A stretch of 64,000 bases of DNA, taken from Streptomyces sp. NBC_00654. Its GTDB lineage: Bacteria; Actinomycetota; Actinomycetes; Streptomycetales; Streptomycetaceae. This document shows, one piece after another, positions 63,116 through 64,000 of this stretch. The DNA lies in the NCBI RefSeq assembly GCF_026341775.1, contig NZ_JAPEOB010000001.1:4340001-4404000 (forward strand), written 5' to 3'. A program made the translations under genes and the position numbers. The notes beneath the pieces were generated by a model. The model saw nothing but the letters and a program-made list of their open reading frames with translations, did no database searches and had not been told where the DNA came from. The first letter of the stretch is position 1. Every line of letters starts with the position of its first letter.

Positions 63116-63299
63116 GTTGCCCCCCGGCTGAAACTGCGTTTCGCTTGTCCTTGACACCTGCAACTGCTGCAACTTCCGCAGCAGGATACCCGCGTGGGAG
63201 TCGTCGACCGCCGCAGCGGTCGCTGACTGAGCTCCGGCAGCGCCCGTACACCCGTGTCCAGTGACGACGAACCCCAACCACTTGTGATGCCTGTTTCAG

Positions 63300-63819
63300 T
63301 TCGCCAGGCTGAGGCGGAGTTTCGTAGTCCCGCGCCAGGGGCCGGTGCTGCATCAGCCACCCGAAGGTCCGCTCGATCACCCGCCACTTCGGAGCAGCGG
63401 CCGGTAGCCACTTGCGGTCGACCGTTCACGACCTGGACACATCGACCTCGACGTCGATGTCCAGTCCGGCACTTCACACGGGGATGTGTGACCGTCAGCT
63501 CGTCGAACAGCCGCTTCCCGCCGGTGGAGTGGTGGACCGAGGCAGCCGTGACGATGACCGCGAGGACCAGGCCGAGATCCTCACGCTTTGGGCATCCACC
63601 ACCGCCGTCGACGGTTCCGGGGTGCGACCGTGGGCGTGGCGGGTCCCGTTCCGCAGCGGATCGTGGACCCGACGGGTGGCGCCGTCGGCCTCCCCCGTCA
63701 TGCACCCGCGCTGTCACGCCGGGCCCGGTCCGCGCATCCCTCCAGGTGGTGAAAACCGGCTCGATCAATGCCCACCAGGCATCGCATACATCACTGCGAT
63801 ACGCACGACGAGTGCTCAC
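63300..63819 (-). pseudogene. Decayed IS5-family transposase
   Basis: On the minus strand the N-terminal part reads MSTRRAYRSDVCDAWWALIE then PVFTTWRDARTGPG (from 63819), the standard IS5-family opening. A middle part has LGLVLAVIVTAASVHHSTGG and the C-terminal part MIERTFGWLMQHRPLARDYE (ATG at 63380), but these are in different frames with deletions between them. No complete gene is possible. A GAGTGCTCAC...GTGAGCACTC pair (63810-63819 and 63843-63852) lies at the N-terminal edge and could be part of an end structure. Confidence 0.8.
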
Positions 63820-63908
63820 CCACTGTCCAACGACCCACCGTCGTGAGCACTCACAAGAGCATCCCGAAACATCAACTACCCGGATCGGATGCCCTCTTAC
63901 CCCACGGC

Positions 63909-63938
63909 TTGTCAGGCTGGAACAATATTCCCTACTCT
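63909..63938 (+). promoter_or_regulatory. Candidate promoter near the window end
   Basis: TTGTCA (63909-63914) and TACTCT (63933-63938) are 18 bases apart in AT-richer DNA. The ATG at 63947 lies 9 bases past the -10 box, as in a leaderless transcript. Confidence 0.4.
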
Positions 63939-63946
63939 TAGTGACT

Positions 63947-64000
63947 ATGACACTACAGAGATCCTGGACCGTTCAGTTACGCAGGAATCACACGAGGACG
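63947..64000 (+). CDS. Possible 5' end of a gene running out of the window
   Basis: The frame from ATG 63947 (MTLQRSWTVQLRRNHTRT) is open to the window end. It has no RBS, but its position after the candidate -10 box fits a leaderless start. Only 18 codons are visible, so no function can be given. Confidence 0.3.
   Translation, partial: MTLQRSWTVQLRRNHTRT

Overview
The window is high-GC actinobacterial DNA, almost certainly from a Streptomyces-type organism. The signs are the codon use, frequent GTG starts, Tat-type signal peptides, an XRE/DUF397/ATPase regulatory set, a chaplin-like secreted protein, a modular polyketide synthase and a RiPP gene cluster. No rRNA, tRNA or CRISPR array was seen. 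The mix of secondary metabolism, resistance-type transporters and decayed genes suggests an accessory (chromosome-arm-like) region; that placement is inference.

Left part (1-17.9 kb). A hydantoinase/oxoprolinase-like gene (cut by the window edge), a small partner and a permease form an operon. A secreted PQQ-type sugar dehydrogenase and a CoA-transferase follow. At 6.0-10.5 kb lies a regulatory island: anti-sigma-type ATPase, DUF397 protein, XRE/DUF5753 regulator, SAM methyltransferase, a degenerate sigma-like protein and a zinc-ribbon HTH protein. Two of its promoter regions share the palindrome TGAAATTTCA. Next are a SUKH-like protein, a set of three minus-strand genes (chaplin-like protein with swapped motif order, TTC38-like repeat protein, 46-residue acidic peptide), an alpha/beta hydrolase, and an amidohydrolase with a LuxR regulator.

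RiPP locus (18.0-24.5 kb, minus strand). In transcription order: MFS exporter, S9 peptidase, a 40-residue peptide gene, a 188-bp inverted-repeat element containing a strong hairpin, a cobalamin-type radical SAM C-methyltransferase, and a DUF5825 protein. I read this as a RiPP pathway: the peptide is modified by the radical SAM enzyme, probably cut by the peptidase, and exported by the MFS protein. It is the best candidate for an undescribed system here.

Middle (25-46.6 kb). A LysR gene sits between two beta-lactamase-fold genes, one a canonical secreted class A enzyme and the other without the usual deacylation glutamate motif. Then come a very large Tat-exported TIM-barrel protein, a VOC protein, an aldehyde dehydrogenase relic, aminopeptidase P, a TrmB-like regulator and an 8.2-kb single-module PKS (CoA ligase-ACP-KS-AT-DH-KR-ACP-TE). 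A SulP transporter gene broken by two frameshifts follows.

Right part (46.7-64 kb). Two FAD monooxygenases, three MFS drug-type exporters and a TetR regulator give this part a detoxification character. The MFS/DUF1326 divergent pair is controlled by four TACC-N7-GGTA palindromes of the kind bound by copper-type CsoR regulators. A DUF2975/XRE pair sits behind a 15-bp inverted repeat. A TagC-like secreted protein, a small lipoprotein and a decayed IS5-type transposase close the window. Single-base frameshifts at G-runs in sulP and grpB may be sequencing errors rather than true gene decay.
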